Source: Aeromonas sp. FDAARGOS 1405
Lineage (GTDB): Bacteria > Pseudomonadota > Gammaproteobacteria > Enterobacterales > Aeromonadaceae
Direction: 5' to 3'
Length of the DNA stretch: 64,000 bases
NCBI RefSeq assembly: GCF_019048265.1
Contig: NZ_CP077311.1
Coordinates: forward strand, 4,039,001 to 4,103,000
Shown here: positions 27,362 to 36,901 of the stretch, piece after piece
Layout of the letters: each line of letters starts with the position of its first letter
Position numbering within the stretch: position 1 is the stretch's first letter
Notes under the pieces: model-generated
What the model was told of the DNA's origin: nothing
Database searches by the model: none
Seen by the model: only the letters and a program-made list of their open reading frames with translations
Program-made: the position numbers and the translations under genes

Positions 27362-28264
27362 TTATTTAATCAGCTTTTTGAGACTAGTCGCTAACCAGGA
27401 GTTATTGGACTCCTTCCTCTCTGCAGGCAAGGCGGCTAATTGTTCACTCAGTTTTATCATTTCGGCCTTTACTTGGGGAGCCAATGCCGCGGCCAGCAGA
27501 CATTGCTCGTCATTGCGATCATGCGCCTCAAAATAAGCCTTATGTTTGACTCGATTGGCAGTTGCAGCACTGCCTCGCAGGTACTTGCCGAGCAAAAACT
27601 CTTCCAATGATTTGACGGCATAGTGATTGACTCGCACTCCATGCCAGAGTACCTCTGCACTGACGCCATAACCATGTTTGGGATGCAATACTAAGTCGCT
27701 ACCTTGTACATCGATATAACGGCCATAACGCAGGTCGGCATAATGGGGATTAAAAAAACGCTCGGCACGTGCAGGCCTCACTATGCTTTTAAAATTATGA
27801 TTGACATTAAAAGTACGTGGTGCGCGTTTGATAAAACGCTCTATCACTAACCCTTCATTGGCAAATATTTCGCCACTCGAACCAAAATTCGCCCAGTTCA
27901 AAGCAACAGCACTGACACTCTCATCGGTAAACCAGCGTGAAAATGTGGCAGTTAATTGTTCTTGCTCCAAAGGCTGCAAAAATTCGTCAGCATCGATAAA
28001 TGCCAAGAGATCGACATCACGTGGACAGATACGTAGTATTCTTTCATAAGCTGGTAGTTGTGGTTTTTGTGAGCCAACAGTAGGGAAATCTAAAACAGTG
28101 ACAAATCCGAGCTTGGCCAAACCACCAAGCAGCTCACGTGTCCCATCATTGCTACCATTGTCAGCAATGATAAAACCGCTTACACCAAGCATGCGATGAT
28201 AGGCAATCCACTCTAATAACGCATCCAGTTCATTTTTTACAATTGCGGCAATAAATAATTTCAA
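27362..28264 (-). CDS. glycosyltransferase family 2/92-like protein, TTG start
   Basis: 300 residues. N-terminal KLFIAAIVKNELDALLEWIA, HRMLGVSGFIIADNGSNDGT and LLAFIDADEFLQPL (DxD metal motif) are typical of the Glyco_tranf_2_4/GT92-like group. The likely start is TTG at 28264: it gives the canonical (M)KLFIAAIVKNE N-terminus, an in-frame stop lies four codons upstream, and no ATG exists near it. A weak GAGCG lies eight bases before. It presumably adds a sugar to the capsule repeat; specificity is unknown. The C-terminal 60 residues are Lys/Glu-rich and may contact the membrane or partners. Confidence 0.75.
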   Translation of the reverse strand: MKLFIAAIVKNELDALLEWIAYHRMLGVSGFIIADNGSNDGTRELLGGLAKLGFVTVLDFPTVGSQKPQLPAYERILRICPRDVDLLAFIDADEFLQPLEQEQLTATFSRWFTDESVSAVALNWANFGSSGEIFANEGLVIERFIKRAPRTFNVNHNFKSIVRPARAERFFNPHYADLRYGRYIDVQGSDLVLHPKHGYGVSAEVLWHGVRVNHYAVKSLEEFLLGKYLRGSAATANRVKHKAYFEAHDRNDEQCLLAAALAPQVKAEMIKLSEQLAALPAERKESNNSWLATSLKKLIK

Positions 28265-28328
28265 AATAAGCGCTCAGTGAAAAAATTAAAATTTAAGCTG
28301 GGGACGACATCGTCAGCTTCTAAATATA

Positions 28329-29528
28329 TTAATCAGAGCCAAAAAGATCTCGTGTATACACCTTGTTATCAACATCAGCTAAGTCAGTAGCCATTCGATT
28401 ACATAAAATAATATCACTAATAGATTTAAAATAAGTTAAATCCTGGACTACAGGATAGTCCAAGTAATGTTCGTCATTGATGGTTGGTTCAAAGACCACG
28501 ATCTCGATGCCTTTTGCTCTGATTCGCTTCATGATGCCCAAAATGGCAGATGAGCGAAAGTTATCTGACCCGGCCTTCATCACCAAACGATGGATGCCCA
28601 CTACCTTGGGGTTGCGGCGAATAATGCTGTCGGCAATAAAGTCTTTGCGGGTGGTATTGGCATCGACAATGGCGCGGATCAGGTTGTTGGGCACCTTGTT
28701 ATAGTTGGCAAGCAACTGCTTGGTATCTTTGGGCAGGCAATAACCACCATAACCAAAAGAGGGATTGTTGTAGTGACTACCGATACGGGGATCAAGGCCA
28801 ATCCCTTCAATAATCTGGCGACTATCAAGACCGTGAGACTGGGCATAGGTATCCAGCTCGTTGAAATAGGCCACCCGCATCGCCAGATAGGTGTTGGCAA
28901 ACAACTTGATAGCCTCAGCTTCCGCACTGCCCGTCAGCAATACAGGAATATCCGGCTTGATGGCCCCCTCTTGCAACAGGTCGGCAAAACGTTGGGCCCG
29001 CTCGCTGCACTCACCCACCACAATGCGAGAGGGATGCAGGTTGTCATATACTGCCTTGCCCTCGCGTAAGAACTCCGGGGAGAAGATCAGATTCTCGGTA
29101 CCCAACTCACGACGCATCCGCTCGGTAAAGCCTACCGGAATGGTGGACTTGATCACCATTAATGCTTCTGGGTTGATGGCCATCACATCACGGATCACTG
29201 CCTCAACCGTGCTGGTATTGAAGTTGTTGGTATCAGGATCATAGTCGGTTGGGGTAGCGATAATAACAACATCGGCAAACACATATGCTTCATACTTATT
29301 GACTGTAGCTTTAAGCTTTAGTTTTTTAGTAGATAAATAGACCTCAAGTTCAGGGTCATATATAGGTGATTTGTGCTCATTAATCAATGAAACCTTATCA
29401 CTGGAAATGTCCAGCATCATGACATTGTTATGTTGAGACAAAACGACTGCGTTTGCTAAACCAACATAACCAATGCCAACGATGGCAATATTTTTCTCAA
29501 TCACTTTAGGTGTATTACATGGTTGCAT
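28329..29528 (-). CDS. ugd: UDP-glucose 6-dehydrogenase
   Basis: 399 residues, nucleotide-sugar dehydrogenase. NAD-binding [15 protein letters not shown] near residue 14; [11 protein letters not shown]; the active-site [16 protein letters not shown] with the nucleophilic Cys; and [13 protein letters not shown] loop seen as [12 protein letters not shown]. It oxidises UDP-glucose twice to UDP-glucuronate using NAD. With galU in the same operon this predicts glucuronic acid, or a sugar derived from it, in the capsule repeat. A variant acting on another UDP-sugar is possible but the form is that of E. coli Ugd. Confidence 0.93.
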   Translation of the reverse strand: MQPCNTPKVIEKNIAIVGIGYVGLANAVVLSQHNNVMMLDISSDKVSLINEHKSPIYDPELEVYLSTKKLKLKATVNKYEAYVFADVVIIATPTDYDPDTNNFNTSTVEAVIRDVMAINPEALMVIKSTIPVGFTERMRRELGTENLIFSPEFLREGKAVYDNLHPSRIVVGECSERAQRFADLLQEGAIKPDIPVLLTGSAEAEAIKLFANTYLAMRVAYFNELDTYAQSHGLDSRQIIEGIGLDPRIGSHYNNPSFGYGGYCLPKDTKQLLANYNKVPNNLIRAIVDANTTRKDFIADSIIRRNPKVVGIHRLVMKAGSDNFRSSAILGIMKRIRAKGIEIVVFEPTINDEHYLDYPVVQDLTYFKSISDIILCNRMATDLADVDNKVYTRDLFGSD

Positions 29529-29533
29529 TGGTG

Positions 29534-31201
29534 TTATACCATAATTGCTCTAGATATACGGTGATTGGAATTTTTTAAGAACACCTCAATGAAGTCAGGT
29601 GCGTCTGAAAAGCTTTTAGAATGTATACTAAAACCTGCACGAGAATTAATTCCACGGCTTTCCATATCAGCTCTTTCAAATCGACTAACAGTTACATCAT
29701 TATTATTTTTTATGCTGAACGCAGATATATCAATGTAATTTTTCGGATGGTTTCTGTCATATACCCAGCCATATATAACACCATCTACAATTCTTTCAAC
29801 ATTAAAGTGAATAAATTGCGGTTGCAATAACATGCCTGAGTTATTGAGATGCTCCTTTGTGTGATGCTCTACCGCATATACACGGGTACTATTAACTAAT
29901 ATCGGCATATATATATTTAGCGGCAAGCTAAATGCACTGTAACCATCTCTCTTTCCTGCAGACTTCAAATCACCTCTATATTTGTCGCTCAAGATTTTGT
30001 AATGCGGAAGTGATTTATCCTTAAAATAAATATGAACGGTTGCTGCTTCTTTAAGTTCTTTATTGATACACCAACCAAAGAGGTTTTCTCCATCATATCT
30101 ATCAAGATATCCCTCTATATGTACAGGACTATATTTTTCTTGCGGATAAACCTTAGTAGTGAGCTCATCGTAAATACTCTTCAACGAGACAATCTCTGAC
30201 ATTTCAAGATGTTCAATACCAAAGCGATAAATACTTTCCTCGATCAACTTCAATAATTTTTCACACTCCCCAGGTAGAAAAACTATATCGAGAAAACGCT
30301 TGGCAGAACGATAATGAAGATGTTTCTCCAAGGCCAGAGAGAAACACTTTTTCGATAATTCTTGATCTGTAAGAATATTTGACACAGCAATGCAATATAA
30401 TACGGTATGATGCAAGCCGTCCATACCCTCTAATTTTAGAGGTTCTCGACAGACACCATCAACATTTTCTGGATAAAATAACTGGTGTAGTATTTCATAT
30501 TGAGCTGAAGGTAAATGGAATGGTTTAAAGATTTTTTCTACATGTTTTAGTGCTAAATTTGTGTCTTCAACAAATACTCGGAGTGCCATTTTACTTGCTA
30601 GAATGGCCGTCAAGGTATGGTTGCAACCCCATAAGTGTCTGCATGTTGCATTATTTGATGTTCTTAATCTCTGGTGGGTTAGTATGTCACTAATCATACT
30701 GTCACCATGTAAGATGACTTTCTCAATGTTAGAGTTTATTATTCTATCTTCAAATTGATTATAAATAGCTACATGTTGATTTCGATACTCTTTCGCTAAA
30801 AAAGACTCTGAGTAAAGTGGTATGCTTGGACCTAAAGCTAGAATTTTATTTACATTCAAAAGTGTTCCATAAAGGAGGGCGCCATAGCCCCCCATAGAAC
30901 AGCCTAGAGTTATTACCTTTATATTTTCACCGGGTAACTCCTGTAGGATTTCATTAATATGATGGATGGTTTCTTCTAGACTGTCACCCAGACCATGAAT
31001 ACCTTGATGATAATATTCTTCAGCAGTGGTATTCAAATATATCTGGTGATAATCGTTATGTGAAAAACTCCGAATATAATTGAATTTTCCTTTAGGGGTA
31101 TTAAAGCCAGAAAAACAAATAACACACAGATTGCTATTACTAACAACCTTTACTTTACAGTAATCACCAATATCTTTTTCAGCTATCAATTGTCCCATCA
31201 T
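29534..31201 (-). CDS. alpha/beta-hydrolase-like protein with two C-terminal GW repeats
   Basis: 555 residues. The N-terminal 230 or so residues look like an alpha/beta hydrolase: strand-rich [10 protein letters not shown], then the nucleophile elbow [14 protein letters not shown] with Ser102, a candidate acid at Asp167 or Asp172 and a candidate base at His195 (LWGCNHTL). The middle (240-350) is unassigned and helical. The C-terminus carries two copies of a roughly 90-residue module: FGWCIN around Trp377 with YRGDL, and YGWVYD around Trp479 with RAD and a late GF. The same module occurs twice in the next gene upstream (31198-34038), which it overlaps by four bases. The role may be hydrolysis or transfer of acyl groups on the polymer, or chain release; this is inference. 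AT-rich, unlike the flanks. Confidence 0.7.
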   Translation of the reverse strand: MMGQLIAEKDIGDYCKVKVVSNSNLCVICFSGFNTPKGKFNYIRSFSHNDYHQIYLNTTAEEYYHQGIHGLGDSLEETIHHINEILQELPGENIKVITLGCSMGGYGALLYGTLLNVNKILALGPSIPLYSESFLAKEYRNQHVAIYNQFEDRIINSNIEKVILHGDSMISDILTHQRLRTSNNATCRHLWGCNHTLTAILASKMALRVFVEDTNLALKHVEKIFKPFHLPSAQYEILHQLFYPENVDGVCREPLKLEGMDGLHHTVLYCIAVSNILTDQELSKKCFSLALEKHLHYRSAKRFLDIVFLPGECEKLLKLIEESIYRFGIEHLEMSEIVSLKSIYDELTTKVYPQEKYSPVHIEGYLDRYDGENLFGWCINKELKEAATVHIYFKDKSLPHYKILSDKYRGDLKSAGKRDGYSAFSLPLNIYMPILVNSTRVYAVEHHTKEHLNNSGMLLQPQFIHFNVERIVDGVIYGWVYDRNHPKNYIDISAFSIKNNNDVTVSRFERADMESRGINSRAGFSIHSKSFSDAPDFIEVFLKNSNHRISRAIMV

Positions 31202-34038
31202 TGAACCTTAATATTGTAATAGTTTTTTATAATTGATGGATATTGTACGCCAGTTGACCGCTGCTCTGCAACAAGGGTGGATAGATGGGTTTTCAGCGTA
31301 TTAAAGATAGACGCATAATCATCATTTAATGGTATTTGCAATACAGATCTCATTGAATCCGAGCGCTCCATTACAGCACCTAACTTGAATGTAGCAATAG
31401 GTAGATCACTCGCCACAGCCTCTGTAAATGTATAACTGAATGTTTCTGGCCAGATGCTGGATAAGAAAATTATATCAACCTCATTTTCTTTTAATAAAGT
31501 GTCAATACGCTCTCGATCATACTTCCCTGTTATTTTTACAAAGTCAAATTGCTCAAAATAACTATCATCAGATGTATATCCAATGACCGTGATTTTAGCC
31601 TTTTCACCATTTTCTTGAATATAACGAGCAAGACCTTTTATGATCTCCACTCCCTTGTGCGGACCAATTGCCCCGATAAATCCTATATTTATTTCTGCAT
31701 TAGCCCGATGATTTACTGTCGAAAAAATAAGGGGTTCAGGATGATATTTATACTCTATATTTTTAAGCGGTATAAAACTTTTTATTCTCTGCATTGTATC
31801 ATTAGATGGCGTATATACTTTACGTGCTTTTGACAAGTGCATGCTATGGAAGCCACGCCAATCTTGTACATTATATCCAATATCTTCTAACTTTAATTTT
31901 GAAGAGGCATGAACACCTAATTGTCTGATACAACGATTACAGTCATCCGTTGTTGGATTACCGCAGAATTTGTCATGATGACTGACCATATTTGCTCTAG
32001 GACAGACTGTATAGTAATCGTGAAGTGTCACATCATATTTACAGCCAAGTGAACCAGGAATGCTCCAAACATCTGTAGGGAATTGCAGTGTATGATGATA
32101 ATGAACATGCCATACACCAATTTCTTTTAGAAAATCAATAAAGAGATCTTTTTCATTTTCAATGAAATAATCGGAAAATACACCAACTTGCTCAAGAGAC
32201 AAACGCCACATTCCATTTTCTCGGCATGTTAGCATTATTACTGGATAATCTTCTTTATTTAGCAATTTCTCCATCTCATCAGTCGCAACTTTTGTTCCGC
32301 CACCAATTACGAGAGAAATAAAGAGAACAGGCTTTTTACTATATCTAGCTAGCTCAATCTTTATTATTTTTTCTGCTAGCTCTTGCCGTAAAACCCTTAC
32401 AGGATCATTTTTAACGAATTTGGCGACAAGTTCAGGATAGTCTGGATATATCCCGTTCAGTTTTTCTAGATTTTTTGCAATGAATTCAGAAGCGCTACTG
32501 GCGAAAGAAACAGAACCTAAATGATGAACAAAAGTCTTATTGGTTACAACATGCTTCCAACCAAGCTTGGATGCTCTCAAAGAGAAATCATTTTCCTCAG
32601 CATATCCTTTCCCCCACTTCTGATGATCAAAATATCCTACATCATTCAATACTTCTCGCTTGATGAACATGCAGTAACCATGTGCGGTAGGTAATTCTTG
32701 AGCTGGAGCAGTATTGGTTGAACATATGGCAGCTAATTTACTAACGTCATAATTATAAGGAATAGAGTTATCTATGCAAAACTCAGGGAAACTACATATA
32801 GTTGCGTTGTTAGATATAGGTGTAACTGTGCCGACAATCTTAGAATCATCCATATTGTACGCTTCAGTTATAATTGCATCCAACCATCCATCTGCTACGA
32901 TAGTATCTGAATTCAAAAGTATTACATCATGCTCTTCCGCTATGATCATACCTCGGTTGACAGTACCTACAAAACCAAGATTAACATCATTTTTATATAT
33001 TTCTACATTTTTAAAATTTTGGAAGCAGGATAGTTCCTGTTCCATATCCTCATCAGGGCTGCAATCATTTATTACTATCAACCTGTAAGGCACATTATTT
33101 TTCGCAGAAATTACACTGTTTATACAGTTAACCGTCTCTTGTACACCTTTGTATACGGGAACAATAACTGCAATCGCATTACTTTTTCGGTCGGTGTGAG
33201 TATGATTACTGCTAATCATTGGAACATCGCTGTTAGCTCGACATTGATCAATGAGTGCAGGAATTATTGAATGGACAACCTGATAGGTTGATTTTGAAAG
33301 AGACGCATAACCTTCTTTACGTAAAAAAGATTGAAGCTCTGTTAAACTTTTAACTTTCGAAGAAAAAGAAGAAAATTTAGTCAATGGAGCTAATGTATAC
33401 TGTTTATCATAATTTAGCTCAACACATACATCACATTCATCAGCTTCAGATATCTCAAAGGCATTGATATAGAACCCATGCTGAAAATTAGTTATACCGA
33501 TGACAGAAAGATCTGTTCTGGGTAGGTTTGCTGATACGGTATGACTAATTCCATTAATAATAACATTCAGAGAAAAGGAAATATCTTGATTATTTTTATC
33601 TACAATCCATCCGGCACAAACACCATTCTCAAAAATATCAATAGAAAAGGCGACATCAGGAGTGTTCAATTTTTTTGGAGAGTTTTTTAGCTCATAATGA
33701 CCAAGTTCTGAGCGGATGGATATGGTACAGTCATGGCCATAATTTTGGACAATTTCTTGTAAGTTTAGTTTTTCAGAGAAGCCCGCAAATCCCTCATTTA
33801 TTTCAGCTAAAGCAAGGTCTTCCCTGTAAGCCCCACTGGAGAAGTTTTTATATTTTACATTGTTGATATATAGCGATAATGTTACAGGTTTTTTCTTATC
33901 TCTATCAATAGCCCATCCATGAACATATTGACCATCAATGACATCAAAATGCCCTTTTATTTCGCTTTCCTGCAATGTAACTGCATTAAAAATATTTTTT
34001 ATTTTTCTACCCGCTTTTTTCATTCTGCCCCGTACCAT
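31198..34038 (-). CDS. large capsule glycosyltransferase: two GW repeats, GT2 and GT4 domains
   Basis: 946 residues. Two N-terminal repeats share the pattern G-W-x-x-D ... R-x-D-L ... G-F: Trp42/Asp45, Arg72-Asp74-Leu75, Gly86-Phe87; and Trp144/Asp147, Arg174-Asp176-Leu177, Gly188-Phe189. A GT2 domain follows (about 288-530) with AIAVIVPVYKGVQETVNC, VILLNSDTIVADGWLDAI and GYAEENDFSLRASKLGWKHV. A GT-B/GT4 domain ends the protein (about 595-930) with ISLVIGGGTKVATDEM, HYHHTLQFP, a cysteine cluster in CGNPTTDDCNRCIRQLG, INIGFIGAIGPHKGVEI and SIWPETFSYTFTEAVASDLP. Two catalytic domains suggest it makes two linkages of the repeat. First gene of the AT-rich variable block, 116 bases after kpsE. Confidence 0.85.
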   Translation of the reverse strand: MVRGRMKKAGRKIKNIFNAVTLQESEIKGHFDVIDGQYVHGWAIDRDKKKPVTLSLYINNVKYKNFSSGAYREDLALAEINEGFAGFSEKLNLQEIVQNYGHDCTISIRSELGHYELKNSPKKLNTPDVAFSIDIFENGVCAGWIVDKNNQDISFSLNVIINGISHTVSANLPRTDLSVIGITNFQHGFYINAFEISEADECDVCVELNYDKQYTLAPLTKFSSFSSKVKSLTELQSFLRKEGYASLSKSTYQVVHSIIPALIDQCRANSDVPMISSNHTHTDRKSNAIAVIVPVYKGVQETVNCINSVISAKNNVPYRLIVINDCSPDEDMEQELSCFQNFKNVEIYKNDVNLGFVGTVNRGMIIAEEHDVILLNSDTIVADGWLDAIITEAYNMDDSKIVGTVTPISNNATICSFPEFCIDNSIPYNYDVSKLAAICSTNTAPAQELPTAHGYCMFIKREVLNDVGYFDHQKWGKGYAEENDFSLRASKLGWKHVVTNKTFVHHLGSVSFASSASEFIAKNLEKLNGIYPDYPELVAKFVKNDPVRVLRQELAEKIIKIELARYSKKPVLFISLVIGGGTKVATDEMEKLLNKEDYPVIMLTCRENGMWRLSLEQVGVFSDYFIENEKDLFIDFLKEIGVWHVHYHHTLQFPTDVWSIPGSLGCKYDVTLHDYYTVCPRANMVSHHDKFCGNPTTDDCNRCIRQLGVHASSKLKLEDIGYNVQDWRGFHSMHLSKARKVYTPSNDTMQRIKSFIPLKNIEYKYHPEPLIFSTVNHRANAEINIGFIGAIGPHKGVEIIKGLARYIQENGEKAKITVIGYTSDDSYFEQFDFVKITGKYDRERIDTLLKENEVDIIFLSSIWPETFSYTFTEAVASDLPIATFKLGAVMERSDSMRSVLQIPLNDDYASIFNTLKTHLSTLVAEQRSTGVQYPSIIKNYYNIKVQ

Positions 34039-34154
34039 GGAATATACTCACCCTCTTATTATGTTGTTATGAAAATATATAAATATTTAAATTGAATTTG
34101 AAAAACACATTAATATATCTAGAATAGTAATATTATATTTAGCTCCATTATATT

Positions 34155-35357
34155 TTAGTCTTGATGCTCACGTAAGGTTGCAAGTCCCATCACGATCAGA
34201 CCATAGAAGAGGCAAAGCAGTACACCCACGGTAGCAAGGTTATAAAGGCGACGCGGATATTCGGCATCTTCAGCCAACGTCGGTTGGGTAATTACCAACA
34301 GGTGCTTCAACTTGCGATACGCTTCAACCCTGGCTTGCTCCAGGCTGATAAGACCGGTTTTATAGAGATCTGCCGCCAGGGTTGCCTGGGTTTGCACATC
34401 CAGATAGCCGGCGGTGATTTCATTCATGGCGTCCTTGTCCTGACCGGTCAACTTGGCTCGTTCCTGCTCAAGTTGCCTGGTCAAGGCATCAACCCGGCTC
34501 TGTACCGAGACAACGGCGGGAGCGGAATCCTTCATATAGCTGCGCAGTTGTTTCAGCTCCGCCTGTTGGCGCACCAGTTCGCCTTCAATCTGGCTGACCA
34601 CTCCCAAGCGTGCGCTACTGGTCGACTCTGGGCTGATAAGTTGATGGCTGTTTTGAAAGGCCAGCACCTTGGCTTTTTCATCTTGCAACCGTTGATAAGC
34701 CCGATCGACTTCCTTTTCGACAAAAGCAAGCTGATCGAGAGCCACTTGATGCCCCAACTTGTTGATAAAGCGTTCTGACTCTTTAAGCATCAGGGCCACA
34801 ACCTGTTGGCCATATTGGGGATCAAATGTCTGCAACTCGATGGTAAGTACACCGGACAACTCATCAAGATGTAATCCCAGATGCTGGCGATAGTACTTGA
34901 TGAAATCCTCTCGACTGACATCATCAGACAAGCGTGAAAAATAATCTGCCGCACCACTTTGGTAGTGTGATTTGAGGGCGAGCTCTTTATCCAGCTTGGC
35001 TAGCATATCCCATGATTTTAAATAGTCTTGAATTAACAACACATCTTGATGATTGCTACCCCCAATACCCAGCATGGACAAGGCGTCGGGTAACATCTTG
35101 ATTTGATCAGCTTGCTTGATGATCAACTCGGCACGACTGACATAACGATCAGATGCCATAAAACCAAAATAGACTGTCGCGATCGCAAAGCAAACGACTA
35201 CCCACAAGAAGCTGCCTAATTTGAGACTGCTTTGCCAAGAACGGTGAGCAATCTGATAACCGCTGGAGTCAATAAAAAACTGTTTAGGCGCTTTGCTTAA
35301 CTTGCGCAACTTGCGCACAAAGCGTGAGGACTTTTCTGATTTGATAAGTTGAGTCAT
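34155..35357 (-). CDS. kpsE: capsule export inner-membrane/periplasmic adaptor KpsE (CtrB/BexC family)
   Basis: 400 residues with the PCP/OPX-bridging layout: a cytoplasmic N-terminus, a first membrane segment (SFLWVVVCFAIATVYFGFM, about 49-67), a long periplasmic part with coiled coil (FVEKEVDRAYQRLQDEKAKV through about residue 290), and a second membrane segment near the end (LATVGVLLCLFYGLIVMGLA). PRRLYNLA before the last helix is typical of the family. It links the ABC exporter to the KpsD-like outer-membrane channel. Followed by a 116-base AT-rich gap (34039-34154) without a gene. Confidence 0.93.
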   Translation of the reverse strand: MTQLIKSEKSSRFVRKLRKLSKAPKQFFIDSSGYQIAHRSWQSSLKLGSFLWVVVCFAIATVYFGFMASDRYVSRAELIIKQADQIKMLPDALSMLGIGGSNHQDVLLIQDYLKSWDMLAKLDKELALKSHYQSGAADYFSRLSDDVSREDFIKYYRQHLGLHLDELSGVLTIELQTFDPQYGQQVVALMLKESERFINKLGHQVALDQLAFVEKEVDRAYQRLQDEKAKVLAFQNSHQLISPESTSSARLGVVSQIEGELVRQQAELKQLRSYMKDSAPAVVSVQSRVDALTRQLEQERAKLTGQDKDAMNEITAGYLDVQTQATLAADLYKTGLISLEQARVEAYRKLKHLLVITQPTLAEDAEYPRRLYNLATVGVLLCLFYGLIVMGLATLREHQD

Positions 35358-35372
35358 GTTGAATTTGGCTTA

Positions 35373-36023
35373 TTATAGATTCTGATAAATACGGATGGCA
35401 TCGTCGATATTGTCAAATACCTCCAGTCTGCTATTACGCAACAGAATACCCATATCGCACTGCTGACGAAGGTTTTTCATATCGTGCGACACCATGATAA
35501 GACTGGCTGTCTCGCGTTTTTGATTAAACACATCAATACATTTCTGTTTAAAGCGCGCATCGCCTACCGAGGTGATCTCATCCGTCAGATAAATATCAAA
35601 ATCAAAGGCCATACTGACGGCAAAATTGAATTTTGACTTCATACCACTGGAATAGGTTTTGATGGGTAACTCATAGTGCTGACCGATCTCAGAGAACTCC
35701 TTCACCCACTCTTCAACCGTCTTGGTATCCCGTACACCATGAATACGGCAAACAAAGCGCGTATTCTCTCGTCCGGTCATACTGCCTTGAAATCCACCAC
35801 TTAATGCTAACGGCCAGGATACACGACAAAGACGACTAATTTTTCCCTTGCTAGGCATATCCATTCCACCTAGAAGACGAAGCAGTGTTGATTTACCTGC
35901 CCCATTTATACCAAGAATACCGATGTTACGATCTCTTGGCAGCTCAATACTGACGTCGCGCAGTACATAGTTGCGGCCAAACTTTGTTGGATAGTACTTG
36001 GTTACATTATCAAGAATGATCAT
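35373..36023 (-). CDS. kpsT: capsule ABC exporter ATPase KpsT
   Basis: 216 residues, short ABC ATPase. Walker A is GINGAGKST (about 40-48). The signature region is the reduced form seen in KpsT/CtrD (IKTYSSGMKSKFNFAVSMAF), Walker B reads IYLTDEITSVGD, and the switch His is in VSHDMKNL. It powers export of the lipid-linked polymer with KpsM. The start overlaps nothing but lies only 12 bases after the kpsM stop. Confidence 0.95.
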   Translation of the reverse strand: MIILDNVTKYYPTKFGRNYVLRDVSIELPRDRNIGILGINGAGKSTLLRLLGGMDMPSKGKISRLCRVSWPLALSGGFQGSMTGRENTRFVCRIHGVRDTKTVEEWVKEFSEIGQHYELPIKTYSSGMKSKFNFAVSMAFDFDIYLTDEITSVGDARFKQKCIDVFNQKRETASLIMVSHDMKNLRQQCDMGILLRNSRLEVFDNIDDAIRIYQNL

Positions 36024-36035
36024 TTTTGATTCACG

Positions 36036-36836
36036 TTAACTTGCGATCAACCGACGATGCCCAAGGCGATAACAACTCATAGCAAACGTCAGCAAAATTA
36101 GAGTGATACTAGAGAGATATGCGGCACTTACACTCGTGCTGTTATAGCCCGAGATCCAACCACTACGGATCAGTTCGAGAGCATGCACAAGTGGATTCCA
36201 TAAAAACCAATATTGATACTGAGTCGGTATGCTCATTAGGGGATACATGACACACGAGACAAACATAAGAGGCATCATTAATAGGTTTAAAAATTTATCC
36301 GCCTCTTGAAATAAGCTACATATAATGCAGAAGATGATGCCAAGAGAAAATGAGAAAACCATTAATAGAAAATAGATAAAAATTACTTGTAAAGGATCTG
36401 CCGGAATGGCATCAAAACCGAACCAAAGTAGTCCCATAACAAGAATGATACCAACCATCATGCCCACCATAGCCTCAAGTATAAAACGGGCAACAAATGT
36501 AGAAAAGGGAGTGACTTGTCGATAGCAGAACAGTCCCATGTTGGCGTTGACTGCGGATTGTAATTTGCTCACCACATTCTTGAAAAATAGAAAAGGCAAG
36601 TAGCCGGCAGTGATAAACAGAGGTGCGGGGGCTCCGCCAAAGCCGCTGTGGTTGCGAAGACCGAAAATCAGACTGAATGCACTAATCATTAGTAAGGGGT
36701 CAATAAGGGCCCAAGCATAGCCCAGCCGATAATTACCAAAACGGGTTTTAAGCTCGCGAATAAGCAGGCCAAAGACAACATCTCGCAACACCTGCAGGGA
36801 TGTGCGCGGCGTTTGATTAAGTATCGGTTTATTCAT
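36036..36836 (-). CDS. kpsM: capsule ABC exporter permease KpsM
   Basis: 266 residues, ABC-2 type permease with about six membrane helices and the N-terminal RELKTRFGNYRLGYAWALIDPL motif of the KpsM/CtrC/BexB group. WNPLVHALELIRSGWISGYN near the C-terminus is also diagnostic. It forms the inner-membrane channel with KpsT. A strong hairpin (36854-36881) lies between its start and the kpsD-like gene. Confidence 0.95.
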   Translation of the reverse strand: MNKPILNQTPRTSLQVLRDVVFGLLIRELKTRFGNYRLGYAWALIDPLLMISAFSLIFGLRNHSGFGGAPAPLFITAGYLPFLFFKNVVSKLQSAVNANMGLFCYRQVTPFSTFVARFILEAMVGMMVGIILVMGLLWFGFDAIPADPLQVIFIYFLLMVFSFSLGIIFCIICSLFQEADKFLNLLMMPLMFVSCVMYPLMSIPTQYQYWFLWNPLVHALELIRSGWISGYNSTSVSAAYLSSITLILLTFAMSCYRLGHRRLIAS

Positions 36837-36853
36837 TATTTCGCTTTACCCAT

Positions 36854-36881
36854 AGCAGACTCGCCCGTTGGCGAGTCTGCT
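36854..36881. terminator. strong hairpin between kpsD-like gene and kpsM, T-run on the plus side
   Basis: Perfect AGCAGACTCGCC / GGCGAGTCTGCT stem with a CGTT loop. TTTTT follows only in plus orientation, so it is an intrinsic terminator for antisense transcription. For the minus-strand operon it would be an intercistronic stem without a U-run, possibly a processing or stabilising site. Confidence 0.6.
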
Positions 36882-36901
36882 TTTTCTCATCAAGAAGCGG
36901 C

